DNA of 53,545 nt from Rhodospirillales bacterium (GTDB lineage: Bacteria; Pseudomonadota; Alphaproteobacteria; Rhodospirillales; Casp-alpha2): the NCBI GenBank assembly GCA_021775095.1, contig JAJFII010000086.1:1-53545 (forward strand), written 5' to 3'. The notes beneath the pieces are model-generated. The model searched no databases. It was not told the DNA's origin and saw nothing but the letters and a program-made list of their open reading frames with translations. How positions within the stretch are numbered: position 1 is the first letter of the stretch; the number at the start of each line of letters is the position of its first letter. Positions 41,925 through 50,482 of this stretch are shown piece after piece. The translations under genes were made by a program, and so were the position numbers.

Positions 41925-42410
41925 ATGGCCGGATCAGTCAATAAAGTCATACTCATCGGTAATCTGGGTCGGGATCCAGAAATAAGATTCGCCCAAAACG
42001 GCAATAAAATAGCCAATTTTTCCATTGCCACATCGGAATCCTGGCGCGACAAAAGTTCCGGTGAGCGTAAGGAAAAAACCGAATGGCATCGGATTGTGGT
42101 GTTTTCCGAGGGGCTCGCGGGAATCGCCGAGAAATATCTCAAAAAAGGTTCAAAAGTATACATCGAAGGGGCCTTGCAAACCCGCAAATGGACCGGTAAC
42201 GACGGTGTTGAAAAATACTCAACCGAAATTGTTCTCCAAGGATTTAATTCGACCCTGACCATGCTTGATGGCCGTAGTGACGGCGGCGGCAGCGGATATG
42301 GCGGCGGCAGTTCTGGCGGCGGCGAACCCGATTGGGGCAGCCCGGACCAGGGCGGCGGCGGTGGTGCGGCTCCGTCCGGCGGTGATCTGGATGACGAGAT
42401 CCCCTTCTAG
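41925..42410 (+). CDS. ssb: single-stranded DNA-binding protein
   Basis: A 161-residue SSB with an N-terminal OB fold ([53 protein letters not shown]) and a glycine-rich linker. The C-terminal tail DLDDEIPF recruits repair and replication partners. The ATG at 41925 has GGAGG five bases upstream. A TATAAT box at 41902-41907 would give a very short leader. No exact LexA box is seen upstream, unlike uvrA. In many relatives ssb is divergent from and adjacent to uvrA; here about 6.5 kb separates them. Confidence 0.97.
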   Translation: MAGSVNKVILIGNLGRDPEIRFAQNGNKIANFSIATSESWRDKSSGERKEKTEWHRIVVFSEGLAGIAEKYLKKGSKVYIEGALQTRKWTGNDGVEKYSTEIVLQGFNSTLTMLDGRSDGGGSGYGGGSSGGGEPDWGSPDQGGGGGAAPSGGDLDDEIPF

Positions 42411-42482
42411 AGTATGCCAGGCAACCACCTAAGAACTTTGACCGAAATGCCGTTTACATGAACGTCATGGTGGGATTTCGTC

Positions 42483-43706
42483 ATGGCCAGCCCAGGGATC
42501 GCACCTGTGTCCGGTCCTGAGGCTCCTGCGTCGGCTCGGAAAAACGTAATCGTATTGTCGGCAAGTCAGGCGCTGGCCATGACCGGTATGTCCATGGTCA
42601 TGACCGCATCGGCGCTGGTTGGCAAAATGCTGACGCCGGACCCGTCCATGGCAACGTTCCCCCTGGCCCTGCAATTTGCAGGTGCCATGATGACGACCAT
42701 TCCCGCCTCCCTGTTTATGGGAAAATATGGCCGCCGGCTGGGGTTTTCCATCGGCCAATGCGTCGGTGCGTTGGGTGGCGCTTTGGCCGCTTACGCCATT
42801 TACAGCCAAAATTTCTGGTTATTTGCCGGCGCCAGTCTTTTGCTCGGTTTCCACGTGGCCTTTTGGCAATATTATCGCTTTGCCGCCGCCGATTCGGCCG
42901 GCCCCGAATTTCGCGCCAAGGCCATTTCCTACGTGTTGGCGGGCGGCGTGGTTGCCGCCGTCGCCGGCCCCGAACTGGCAAAATGGGGTGAAAAACTCTT
43001 CGCACCGGTGCTGTTTGCCGGTATATACATCATTATTGCCGGGCTTTGCCTGATCACCCTGGTATTCCTGCAGGCCATACGGATCCCTGCACCCAGTACG
43101 GTCGGTATTATCAAAGGCGGGCGCCCACTGGCCGAAATCATGCGCCAACCGGTGTTTATCGTTGCCGTGATGACGGCCATGCTGGGGTATGGAACCATGA
43201 CCCTGGTGATGACGGCAACGCCTCTGGCCATGGAAATCTGTGGATTTGCGTTCGGCGAGTCTGCGACCGTTATCCAATGGCATATCCTTGCCATGTACGC
43301 CCCCAGCTTCTTTACCGGCAACCTGATCAAACGGTTTGGTGTCCTGAATATCATTCTCAGCGGTATCATTCTCGTGGCCTTCGCCATGGCCATCAACCTG
43401 AGCGGCATCGATTACCTCAATTTTTCGGCGGGACTGGTCTGCCTGGGACTCGGCTGGAATTTTATGTTTATAGGCGGCACAACCCTGTTGACCGATGCCT
43501 ATAGGACGGCAGAAAGGCCCAAAGTGCAAGCGGCAAATGACTTCATGGTGCTTTCCACAACCACGTTGGCGGCGTTTTCTTCGGGCGCTTTGCAGCATTC
43601 CATCGGCTGGGCAGCAGTAAACGCCGGAATTGCCATTCCCATGACTTTGGTGTTCGTCAGTGTCACTTGGTATAAGTTTATTTTCCTGCCCAAACGCGGT
43701 CTCTGA
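42483..43706 (+). CDS. MFS transporter
   Basis: A 407-residue inner-membrane protein with about twelve hydrophobic segments. The MFS inter-helix 2-3 pattern appears as FMGKYGRRLGFSIG. The second half starts near residue 210 after a cytoplasmic linker (GGRPLAEIMRQPVF). Substrate unknown. It lies between ssb and gyrA on the same strand; the gaps of 72 and 143 bp leave operon membership open. Confidence 0.9.
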   Translation: MASPGIAPVSGPEAPASARKNVIVLSASQALAMTGMSMVMTASALVGKMLTPDPSMATFPLALQFAGAMMTTIPASLFMGKYGRRLGFSIGQCVGALGGALAAYAIYSQNFWLFAGASLLLGFHVAFWQYYRFAAADSAGPEFRAKAISYVLAGGVVAAVAGPELAKWGEKLFAPVLFAGIYIIIAGLCLITLVFLQAIRIPAPSTVGIIKGGRPLAEIMRQPVFIVAVMTAMLGYGTMTLVMTATPLAMEICGFAFGESATVIQWHILAMYAPSFFTGNLIKRFGVLNIILSGIILVAFAMAINLSGIDYLNFSAGLVCLGLGWNFMFIGGTTLLTDAYRTAERPKVQAANDFMVLSTTTLAAFSSGALQHSIGWAAVNAGIAIPMTLVFVSVTWYKFIFLPKRGL

Positions 43707-43849
43707 GGGCCGCCGGATGAGCGCCAATTGCCAGCCCTTGAATGGTTGTACGCGGGGTCGGAAAATGTTACATTTCAAAGGGTCTCAACAGATTCCTATC
43801 TTACATTTAGAGCCGCTCGCAAGTCCTTGAAATTATTTGGTAAAATCCT

Positions 43850-46717
43850 TTGAACTCAGACAACCAAACGGCTCCTGAAGGGCCATCCGATTCCGACGTA
43901 ACCCCGATTGCCATCGAAGACGAAATGCGTTCGTCCTATCTCGATTATGCAATGAGCGTAATCGTGTCGCGGGCCTTGCCCGATGTGCGCGATGGATTAA
44001 AACCGGTGCATCGGAGAATCCTGTTTTCCATGAAGGAAAACGGTTATGAATTTAACAAACCCTACCGAAAATCTGCCCGTATTGTGGGGGATGTTATGGG
44101 TAAATACCACCCGCACGGCGATCAGGCGATTTATGACGCCATGGTGCGCATGGCCCAGGACTTTTCCCTGCGTCTGCCGCTGATCGATGGCCAGGGAAAC
44201 TTTGGGTCGATGGATGGTGATAAAGCAGCTGCCATGCGGTATACGGAAGCCCGTCTCGCCCGTTCGGCGCACGAACTGCTGGAAGACATCGACCGTGATA
44301 CCGTCGATTTTCAGGCGAACTACGACGAGTCCATGAAAGAACCAAAAGTTCTTCCAGCCGGGTTTCCCAATTTGTTAGTGAACGGCGCCGGGGGCATTGC
44401 CGTTGGCATGGCGACCAATATCCCGCCGCACAACTTGGGAGAAGTTGTCGACGCCTGTTGCGCCTATGTGGACAACCCCGAAATCACCATCGATGAAATC
44501 ATCGAAAACCATGTTCACGGCCCGGATTTTCCGACCGGCGGGATCATCTTGGGCCGCCAGGGCATCCAGTCGGCCTTCCGTACGGGCCGCGGCTCGGTGA
44601 TCATGCGGGGACGGACGTCGTTTGAGGAAATCCGCAAAGACCGGATGGCAATTATCGTCCATGAAGTTCCCTACCAGGTCAATAAATCGCGGATGATTGA
44701 AAATATGGCGGACGCCGTGCGGGACAAAAGAATTGAGGGGATTTCTGATCTTCGCGATGAATCCGACCGCGACGGCGTGCGCGTCGTCATCGAATTAAAA
44801 CGCGACGCCGAGCAGGAAGTCGTGCTGGCCCAACTGTTCCGCTTTACACCCTTACAAACCAGCTTTGGCGTCAATATGCTGGCCCTGTACAATGGCCAGC
44901 CGCAACAGATGAACCTCAGGCAAATTATCATTGCCTTTGTTGAGTTCCGCGAAGAAGTGATTCGCCGCAGGACAATTTTTGAATTGGGAAAAGCCCGAGA
45001 TAAAGCCCATGTATTAGCCGGATTGGCCGTCGCCGTTGCCAATATTGACGAAGTTATCGCTCTGATCCGCGCCGCCCAGGACCCACAAACCGCACGGGCC
45101 CAATTGATGGAGCGCAACTGGCCGGCGGAAGACGTCGCGCCGATGATCGCGTTGCTGGATGAACCCGGGCATGCCGTCATCGAAGGTCATTACCGGCTTT
45201 CCGAAACCCAGGCGCGGGCCATATTGGAATTACGCCTGCACCGGTTAACCGGCCTCGAGCGTGACAAAATCGGTAACGATTTACGCGCCCTGGGCGCAGA
45301 AATTGAAGAATATCTGTCGATCCTGGAAAGCCGGGAAAAACTCTACGGGATTTTGCGCCAGGAATTGGTCGATGTGCGTGAAAAATTTGCCACAGACCGT
45401 CGTTCATCGATAGAAGAAAGCGAATTTGAGCACGACCTGGAGGATCTGATCCAGCGCGAAGACATGGTCGTCACTGTGACAAATTCCGGATATGTCAAAC
45501 GGGTGCCGTTGTCCACGTACCGGGCCCAAAAACGCGGCGGTAAAGGCCGTTCGGGAATGTCGACCCGTACCGAGGATTTTGTTGCTCAGGTTTTTGTGGT
45601 TAATACCCATACCCCTGTCCTGTTTTTCTCATCGACGGGAATGGTTTACAAAACGAAGGTCTATAAACTACCGCTGGGAACACCCCAGGCCATTGGCAAG
45701 GCACTGATTAACCTGCTGCCCTTGCAGGAAGGCGAAACCATCACAACCCTGATGCCCATGCCGGAGGACGAAGAAACCTGGGCCGATTTGTTTGTGGTGT
45801 TTGCGACGGCGTCGGGTAATATCCGACGCAACTCCTTGTCTGATTTTGTCCGGGTTCAGGCCAACGGAAAAATTGCCATGAAACTGATGGACAGTGACAG
45901 CCTTGTGCGCGTCCGGACCTGCACGGAAGACGACGATGTCCTGCTGCTGGCGGCTGGTGGCAAGGTTATCCGCTTCCCGGTGACCGCTGTTCGGGTCTTC
46001 TCTGGGCGGACCTCAACCGGCGTGCGCGGTATGCGACTTGCCACCGACGACAAAATCATCGCCATGTCGGTTATCCGCCATATTAAGGTCGCGACGGAAC
46101 AACGCGACGAATACCTGCAGTCCGTTAACGCCAACCGCCGGCTGCTGGGCTCCGACTATGCGGACCGGGCCGATGACAAGGCAAGAGATACCGCGCTGGC
46201 GGCCCGGTTATCTGCCCCCCTGTTCGCGGAAATGGCTGAAAACGAAGAGTTTATTCTGACTCTGACCGAAGACGGTATGGGCAAACGCACCTCGGCCTAC
46301 CAGTACCGCATTGCCGGTCGAGGCGGGCAGGGCATAACCGGAATCGAGCTCGGGCGGGGCAAAGGCAAATCGTCACGAATTGTTGCGGCGTTTACGGTTG
46401 TTGATACGGATCAGGTTGTGATGGTTAGCGATGGCGGTCAGATCATCCGCTGTCCGGTTAACCATATCAGTGTCGTCGGTCGCTCAAGCCGCGGCGTCAG
46501 CGTCTTTAATACATCCGATGAGGAGCGCGTCGTTTCGGTTAGCCGTCTGCGCGATGTGGATGAAGATGAAGAGGAGAACGACGGCGAAGATGCTGTGTCG
46601 GAACTGATCGATGGCGCAGACCCAGGCGCTCCCTTAGGGACAGAAACAACAATCGGTACCGATCAGGCACCGTCACCACCCACATCGTCCGATGACGGCG
46701 AGGAGGGGGCCCCATGA
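43850..46717 (+). CDS. gyrA: DNA gyrase subunit A
   Basis: The 955-residue breakage-reunion subunit of gyrase. The catalytic tyrosine is Tyr131 ([10 protein letters not shown]) and the gyrase-specific box is QKRGGKG (about residue 560), which separates it from ParC. A C-terminal beta-pinwheel and an acidic tail ([14 protein letters not shown]) follow. In the quinolone region [14 protein letters not shown], the position equal to E. coli Ser83 is Gln92, while Asp87 is kept as Asp96. The start appears to be a TTG at 43850; the first ATG is too far inside the conserved core. It overlaps coaD by ATGA. Confidence 0.97.
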   Translation: MNSDNQTAPEGPSDSDVTPIAIEDEMRSSYLDYAMSVIVSRALPDVRDGLKPVHRRILFSMKENGYEFNKPYRKSARIVGDVMGKYHPHGDQAIYDAMVRMAQDFSLRLPLIDGQGNFGSMDGDKAAAMRYTEARLARSAHELLEDIDRDTVDFQANYDESMKEPKVLPAGFPNLLVNGAGGIAVGMATNIPPHNLGEVVDACCAYVDNPEITIDEIIENHVHGPDFPTGGIILGRQGIQSAFRTGRGSVIMRGRTSFEEIRKDRMAIIVHEVPYQVNKSRMIENMADAVRDKRIEGISDLRDESDRDGVRVVIELKRDAEQEVVLAQLFRFTPLQTSFGVNMLALYNGQPQQMNLRQIIIAFVEFREEVIRRRTIFELGKARDKAHVLAGLAVAVANIDEVIALIRAAQDPQTARAQLMERNWPAEDVAPMIALLDEPGHAVIEGHYRLSETQARAILELRLHRLTGLERDKIGNDLRALGAEIEEYLSILESREKLYGILRQELVDVREKFATDRRSSIEESEFEHDLEDLIQREDMVVTVTNSGYVKRVPLSTYRAQKRGGKGRSGMSTRTEDFVAQVFVVNTHTPVLFFSSTGMVYKTKVYKLPLGTPQAIGKALINLLPLQEGETITTLMPMPEDEETWADLFVVFATASGNIRRNSLSDFVRVQANGKIAMKLMDSDSLVRVRTCTEDDDVLLLAAGGKVIRFPVTAVRVFSGRTSTGVRGMRLATDDKIIAMSVIRHIKVATEQRDEYLQSVNANRRLLGSDYADRADDKARDTALAARLSAPLFAEMAENEEFILTLTEDGMGKRTSAYQYRIAGRGGQGITGIELGRGKGKSSRIVAAFTVVDTDQVVMVSDGGQIIRCPVNHISVVGRSSRGVSVFNTSDEERVVSVSRLRDVDEDEEENDGEDAVSELIDGADPGAPLGTETTIGTDQAPSPPTSSDDGEEGAP

Positions 46718-47214
46718 CCCAGCGAACGGGCGTCTACCCCGGGACCTTTGATCCGGTTACCGATGGTCATATGGATATTATCAAACGCGGTGCAAAAATC
46801 GTCGACCACCTGGTTGTCGCCGTCGCCGTAAACATCGGCAAGGAGCCGTTGTTTTCCCTCGAAGAACGGGCCGAAATGCTGCGCGACGAAGTGAACGACC
46901 TGGGTCCGGCATTTTCCAGCCGAATCGAAGTTAAACCCTTCGACAACCTGTTGATTGATTTTGTCGTCGACGCCAATGCGGGAATCATCATCCGGGGTCT
47001 GCGGGCTGTGTCGGACTTTGAGTATGAATTCCAAATGGCCAGTATGAACGGTCGCCTGAACCCGGAAATTGAAACGGTATTTTTAACCGCCTCAGAAAAT
47101 CACCAGTTTATTGCCTCACGATTCGTCAAGGAAATCGGTCGCCTGGGTGGCGACATTGGTCACTTTGTTTCACCTCGCGTAAAAAAACGGCTGAACGAAC
47201 AGTGGAAGCGGTAA
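46714..47214 (+). CDS. coaD: phosphopantetheine adenylyltransferase (CoaD)
   Basis: CoaD makes dephospho-CoA from phosphopantetheine and ATP, the fourth step of CoA synthesis. The 166-residue protein starts with the nucleotidyltransferase motif [19 protein letters not shown]. It has [19 protein letters not shown] in the middle and [21 protein letters not shown] near the end. It is translationally coupled to gyrA by a 4-bp overlap, a gene order common in alphaproteobacteria. Confidence 0.97.
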   Translation: MTQRTGVYPGTFDPVTDGHMDIIKRGAKIVDHLVVAVAVNIGKEPLFSLEERAEMLRDEVNDLGPAFSSRIEVKPFDNLLIDFVVDANAGIIIRGLRAVSDFEYEFQMASMNGRLNPEIETVFLTASENHQFIASRFVKEIGRLGGDIGHFVSPRVKKRLNEQWKR

Positions 47215-47317
47215 TTAGCTGACGACCCGACGTCCCGGGACTATGGCTTGTTTCAGCCGTTTGCGGAAGTTGCACGGGACTATTTTTCAGTTTTTTGACT
47301 ATTCTTCAAATAAGGCA

Positions 47318-47346
47318 TTGACCCTTCGGTTGGGCGACCTTAATTT
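47318..47346 (+). promoter_or_regulatory. promoter of tRNA-Lys
   Basis: A TTGACC -35 box (47318-47323), a 17-bp spacer and a TAATTT -10 box (47341-47346) lie just before the tRNA. A start near 47353 would leave a leader of only a few bases. Confidence 0.6.
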
Positions 47347-47359
47347 CCGCCTCGCCTAA

Positions 47360-47435
47360 GGGCACTTAGCTCAGTTGGTAGAGCATTCGACTTTTAATCG
47401 AACGGTCACAGGTTCGAATCCTGTAGTGCCTACCA
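47360..47435 (+). tRNA. trnK: tRNA-Lys (anticodon UUU)
   Basis: A 76-nt cloverleaf. The acceptor arms GGGCACT and AGTGCCT pair (with one G-U). A D-loop with AGCTCAGTTGGTAGAGC, a TTT anticodon in the loop CTTTTAA, and a T-loop GGTTCGAATCC are all present. The CCA end is encoded. It has its own promoter upstream and a terminator downstream. Confidence 0.97.
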
Positions 47436-47443
47436 TTTATATG

Positions 47444-47473
47444 AAAGGCCCGGTTGGAAATAACCGGGCCTTT
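47444..47473 (+). terminator. terminator after tRNA-Lys
   Basis: Perfect 12-bp arms AAAGGCCCGGTT and AACCGGGCCTTT enclose a GGAAAT loop, 8 bases after the tRNA. The T-run is short (TTT, then TGG...TATTT outside). Confidence 0.75.
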
Positions 47474-47512
47474 GGTATTTAGGGTCAGGACCCATTAATT
47501 TCCTGCAATTCT

Positions 47513-47611
47513 GTTTGTCCGTAAGCTTACGAATACAAGAAAACAAGCGCAAGGACATGCTGGCCATATTCGAGCCTTGTTTTCGCAGAAGGCGTGAGCT
47601 TACGGACAAAC
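47513..47611. repeat. 99-bp imperfect hairpin element (MITE/REPIN-like)
   Basis: Outer arms GTTTGTCCGTAAGCTTAC (47513-47530) and GTGAGCTTACGGACAAAC (47594-47611) match at 17 of 18. Inner arms GAAAACAAG (47539-47547) and CTTGTTTTC (47576-47584) are perfect, with similar spacing on both sides. A separate small palindrome GGGTC-AG-GACCC sits just upstream (47482-47493). Such nested symmetry fits a mobile hairpin element or a stable RNA. Short frames read through it are not genes. Confidence 0.7.
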
Positions 47612-47698
47612 CCCTTGAGGCGGGGCGCTTTATCTCTCTGGCTTCGTTGAAAAAACTTGAAAACCGTGGGGTTATCTGTATCGGACGAAAAAGCGCCA

Positions 47699-50041
47699 TT
47701 ATTTCTGTTTTTCATGGGGTGGCCCTGGTTTCATCCACCAAACCGACAGGGGGCGCATATTGATAATGGCCCGGCACGTCGGTTTGTCGACGTCAATGGC
47801 GGCAGGGGTCTGAAACACCAGGTTCCGCTTGATATAAAGTTGCTCATAAAGAGCCCGGCGTAAACAATCTGCCTCTTCCCACAATTGCCATTCCTCAAGC
47901 TGCGCCGCCAGACTAAAGTTAAAACCCGGCTGAATTTCGGCAGTCTGAAAACTTGTATCATCCTTGTGCGGCAACGCCGCGTCCGCCCCATCCGGCACAC
48001 AAGCCAGTGAGACCGCCCCTTGTCCCTTACCTTCGCCGATAAAATTATGACGGTAAACAGACCGCAGGGCGGACCGCGCTTTCGCGGGATCAACAATATC
48101 GCCAAGGCCATAATATCTGGCGATGAACGGCCCGAACAGCTGTTCGATAAAACAAGCGTCAGAAAGCGGCCCGGCGCTATCAACCCGGAACCATTGGCCG
48201 TTGTAAAGCAGCTCGCTAAAGGCGATGGCAGCACGGTCTGCCTGGGCCTTCCATTGGGTCGCCAGAGCCGTTTCCCGGGCCTCTTCTGCCATACGCGACG
48301 CGGCACGCAAAGCAGCGATCCACAGCCCCCCACAATAACTCGAAGGGCCCGTCATCGGTATATTATCGAAGGTCTGGTCGGGAATCCCTTCGTTTTCGAT
48401 CAATCCATCGCCGTCCCGGTCAAATTGCTGAAGGTGTTCGATTGCCGCCCGCACCGCCGGAAACAAATTCTGTTTCCAGGCCTTTCCCATGTGCCGTCCA
48501 TCGCGCCAAATACAGAGCACAAGGTCACAATTCAGATCCTTCCAAAGCGTTGAATCACGGTAGGTATAAGAATTAGGGACGACAAAGGGATCTTCGCCAG
48601 GACCACCAAGATCATGGGGGCAGGCACCCGCATTGTTCAGGGGAAATATTGATGCAGTCCACCGATGTTTGCGCGGTGCCAAATCCTCCGATAACAGAAA
48701 ATCGGCAAAATCACAGGCGACACTTGCCGACAGTTCGGGACTGAACCGGGCGACCGCTTCCTGCGCATAAATCCAGAGATCCAGGGTATTGTACAAGGCA
48801 TAATCATGGCATTCAATCAGGCCAAAATGCTGCCGCCCGTCGGGCGACCCTTCGGCTGACGTATAGACAGACAGGCCGTCTGTCAGGAAATAAAGTTCGT
48901 TTAGGGCCATGCCTGCACGGTGTGGTGCCTCGCCAAGTTGCCTTTCGACCTGCCGATGCCAGGCCGAGATCTGGGTTTCCCAAATGCTGGCGTTTTTATG
49001 GGCGTCCTGGCTCAAAGCCAATGCGCAACGGCCGGTCCGACCCCAGTCATCCGTATAGGCCCGGTACCACTTGCGTCCCATGCCAAAGGTGATCACCGGC
49101 AAATCCCAGACGAGTACAAATGTTATATCCGCACTTTCGCCCGGCGCAAGTTGCGTACGACCGCATACCGCAGCCGTCGGAAGACCCGGCGATACTTCTC
49201 GAAACCCGGCTTCCGTTACCCAACCCGCACCCAGATCCGGCGCATCGCCTGTGGTATCAAAGGCTGACCAAAGGGCACCCCCATCACCTGTACCGTCAAA
49301 ACAGGTTGTCCGACTGAAAACTGTCTGTTGCGGGCCGGTGGCCGACAGGGCCCATTCTCCCGTACCCTCTGGCGGGCTTGATGCGGTCCGTTTGCGATCA
49401 AGAATAACAGCGACGCCGTTGTTAAGGGCGGCAGGGCGATTAAAACACCCGGCCGGCACCCGGGCCGCCGGTCCTTCCGCAAAATCGTTGAACCAACCGT
49501 TCATATTGGCAAAATGAAACAGGATGGATGCTTCGGCAGGGACAGTGTTGGTATTTGTTAAGCGCCAGCGAAACACTGCGGTTGGCCGCGATGCCGTCGA
49601 CAGGTCACCCGGGAAAACCGGTGAAAAAGACAGGGTCTCGGCGGTAATCCCCTGAACGGGCGCGTGACGGTGCCAGGAAAGGGGGAAAAGGCCTTCCCAT
49701 TCCGGCGTCTGTGGTTCAAAGGCAAATTTCGACAGGACGTCAGACGCCGGTTCCGGCTGCAGGGCGATTGTGCGCGCCACGCCATTCTCCGGTTTTGTGC
49801 GCAGGATGAAACCATTGGCCGGCAGGTCAAAATTACGCACATTGCCGGCTTTCAGGGTCCATCGGCTAAACCGACCATCGGAACTTCGCGTAATGCCACC
49901 GGTTCCAAGGCCGCCCAGGGGCACACCGGTCGCCCCTAACGGCTGGGATAAAACGTCCCACTTGCCCTGCGATGCCGGGGTTATATGTCCCGGGGAACGG
50001 CTAAGGGCGGAAGCCGAGGCCGCATAAGGATCATTTCGCAT
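47699..50041 (-). CDS. GH116-family beta-glycosidase (GBA2-like)
   Basis: A 780-residue glycoside hydrolase of family GH116 (bile acid beta-glucosidase/glucosylceramidase GBA2 type). The N-terminal beta domain starts with VPLGGLGTGGITRSSDGRF (residues 40-58). In the helical catalytic domain the predicted nucleophile is Glu410 (FGLIECHDYALYNT), and the acid/base lies in IPDQTFDN (Asp555 or Asp559), followed by SSYCGGLWIAAL. No signal peptide is seen, so it is probably cytosolic. The ATG at 50041 is preferred, with GGGGAG nine bases upstream. It may cleave beta-glucosides such as glucosylated lipids. It stands alone. Confidence 0.92.
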   Translation of the reverse strand: MRNDPYAASASALSRSPGHITPASQGKWDVLSQPLGATGVPLGGLGTGGITRSSDGRFSRWTLKAGNVRNFDLPANGFILRTKPENGVARTIALQPEPASDVLSKFAFEPQTPEWEGLFPLSWHRHAPVQGITAETLSFSPVFPGDLSTASRPTAVFRWRLTNTNTVPAEASILFHFANMNGWFNDFAEGPAARVPAGCFNRPAALNNGVAVILDRKRTASSPPEGTGEWALSATGPQQTVFSRTTCFDGTGDGGALWSAFDTTGDAPDLGAGWVTEAGFREVSPGLPTAAVCGRTQLAPGESADITFVLVWDLPVITFGMGRKWYRAYTDDWGRTGRCALALSQDAHKNASIWETQISAWHRQVERQLGEAPHRAGMALNELYFLTDGLSVYTSAEGSPDGRQHFGLIECHDYALYNTLDLWIYAQEAVARFSPELSASVACDFADFLLSEDLAPRKHRWTASIFPLNNAGACPHDLGGPGEDPFVVPNSYTYRDSTLWKDLNCDLVLCIWRDGRHMGKAWKQNLFPAVRAAIEHLQQFDRDGDGLIENEGIPDQTFDNIPMTGPSSYCGGLWIAALRAASRMAEEARETALATQWKAQADRAAIAFSELLYNGQWFRVDSAGPLSDACFIEQLFGPFIARYYGLGDIVDPAKARSALRSVYRHNFIGEGKGQGAVSLACVPDGADAALPHKDDTSFQTAEIQPGFNFSLAAQLEEWQLWEEADCLRRALYEQLYIKRNLVFQTPAAIDVDKPTCRAIINMRPLSVWWMKPGPPHEKQK

Positions 50042-50482
50042 ATTCCATTTCTCCCCAATTTGCCCCGGTAAATTTAATTTTTTTGCCACCCGACGGTGTT
50101 GGGCGACGGGTCATTCCCCCGCCGATAAACCGGGCTTCCTGCGCCAAAACGGGGCCCTGCCGTGAAATATTCTTTCGACACCGTCGCTGTTTCTGACTGC
50201 AAACAGGGCCTGCCGTCCTTTCTGCTGTGGCCACCAATAGTGCGAATATTACGGGCGGCGGGGAAAGACAAAATTAGTCCCTGCACGTTATAAAAAACAA
50301 TAACCGAAATTGAATTTGAACCCGACGGGAAAGGATCAACGGCTGATCAACGGCGGTCACCTCGGGTACCGGCCGTTCGTGATCGGCATCGCCAGCAGTT
50401 GTTATCAACTGTGCCATGTGATGTTTACACGCCGCGTGGGGTTAAGACGGAAAATTCGTTTTAAGGGAACACCAGATCCCGA
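50042..50482. other. 441-bp gap between parE and the GH116 gene
   Basis: No convincing gene is seen. A short direct repeat (GGATCAACGGCTGATCAACGG, read in two halves of GATCAACGG) lies near 50335-50357. The gap should hold the promoter of the glycosidase gene and the 3' end of parE. No strong terminator is visible. Confidence 0.5.

Noticed and set aside
42819-43778. 319-codon minus-strand frame opposite the MFS gene
   Set aside because: Rich in Gly, His and Gln as expected from reversed hydrophobic codons; no domain.
47515-47763. Plus-strand frame running through the long hairpin
   Set aside because: It reads across an inverted repeat into the 3' end of the GH116 gene. The symmetry explains the sequence better than a protein does.
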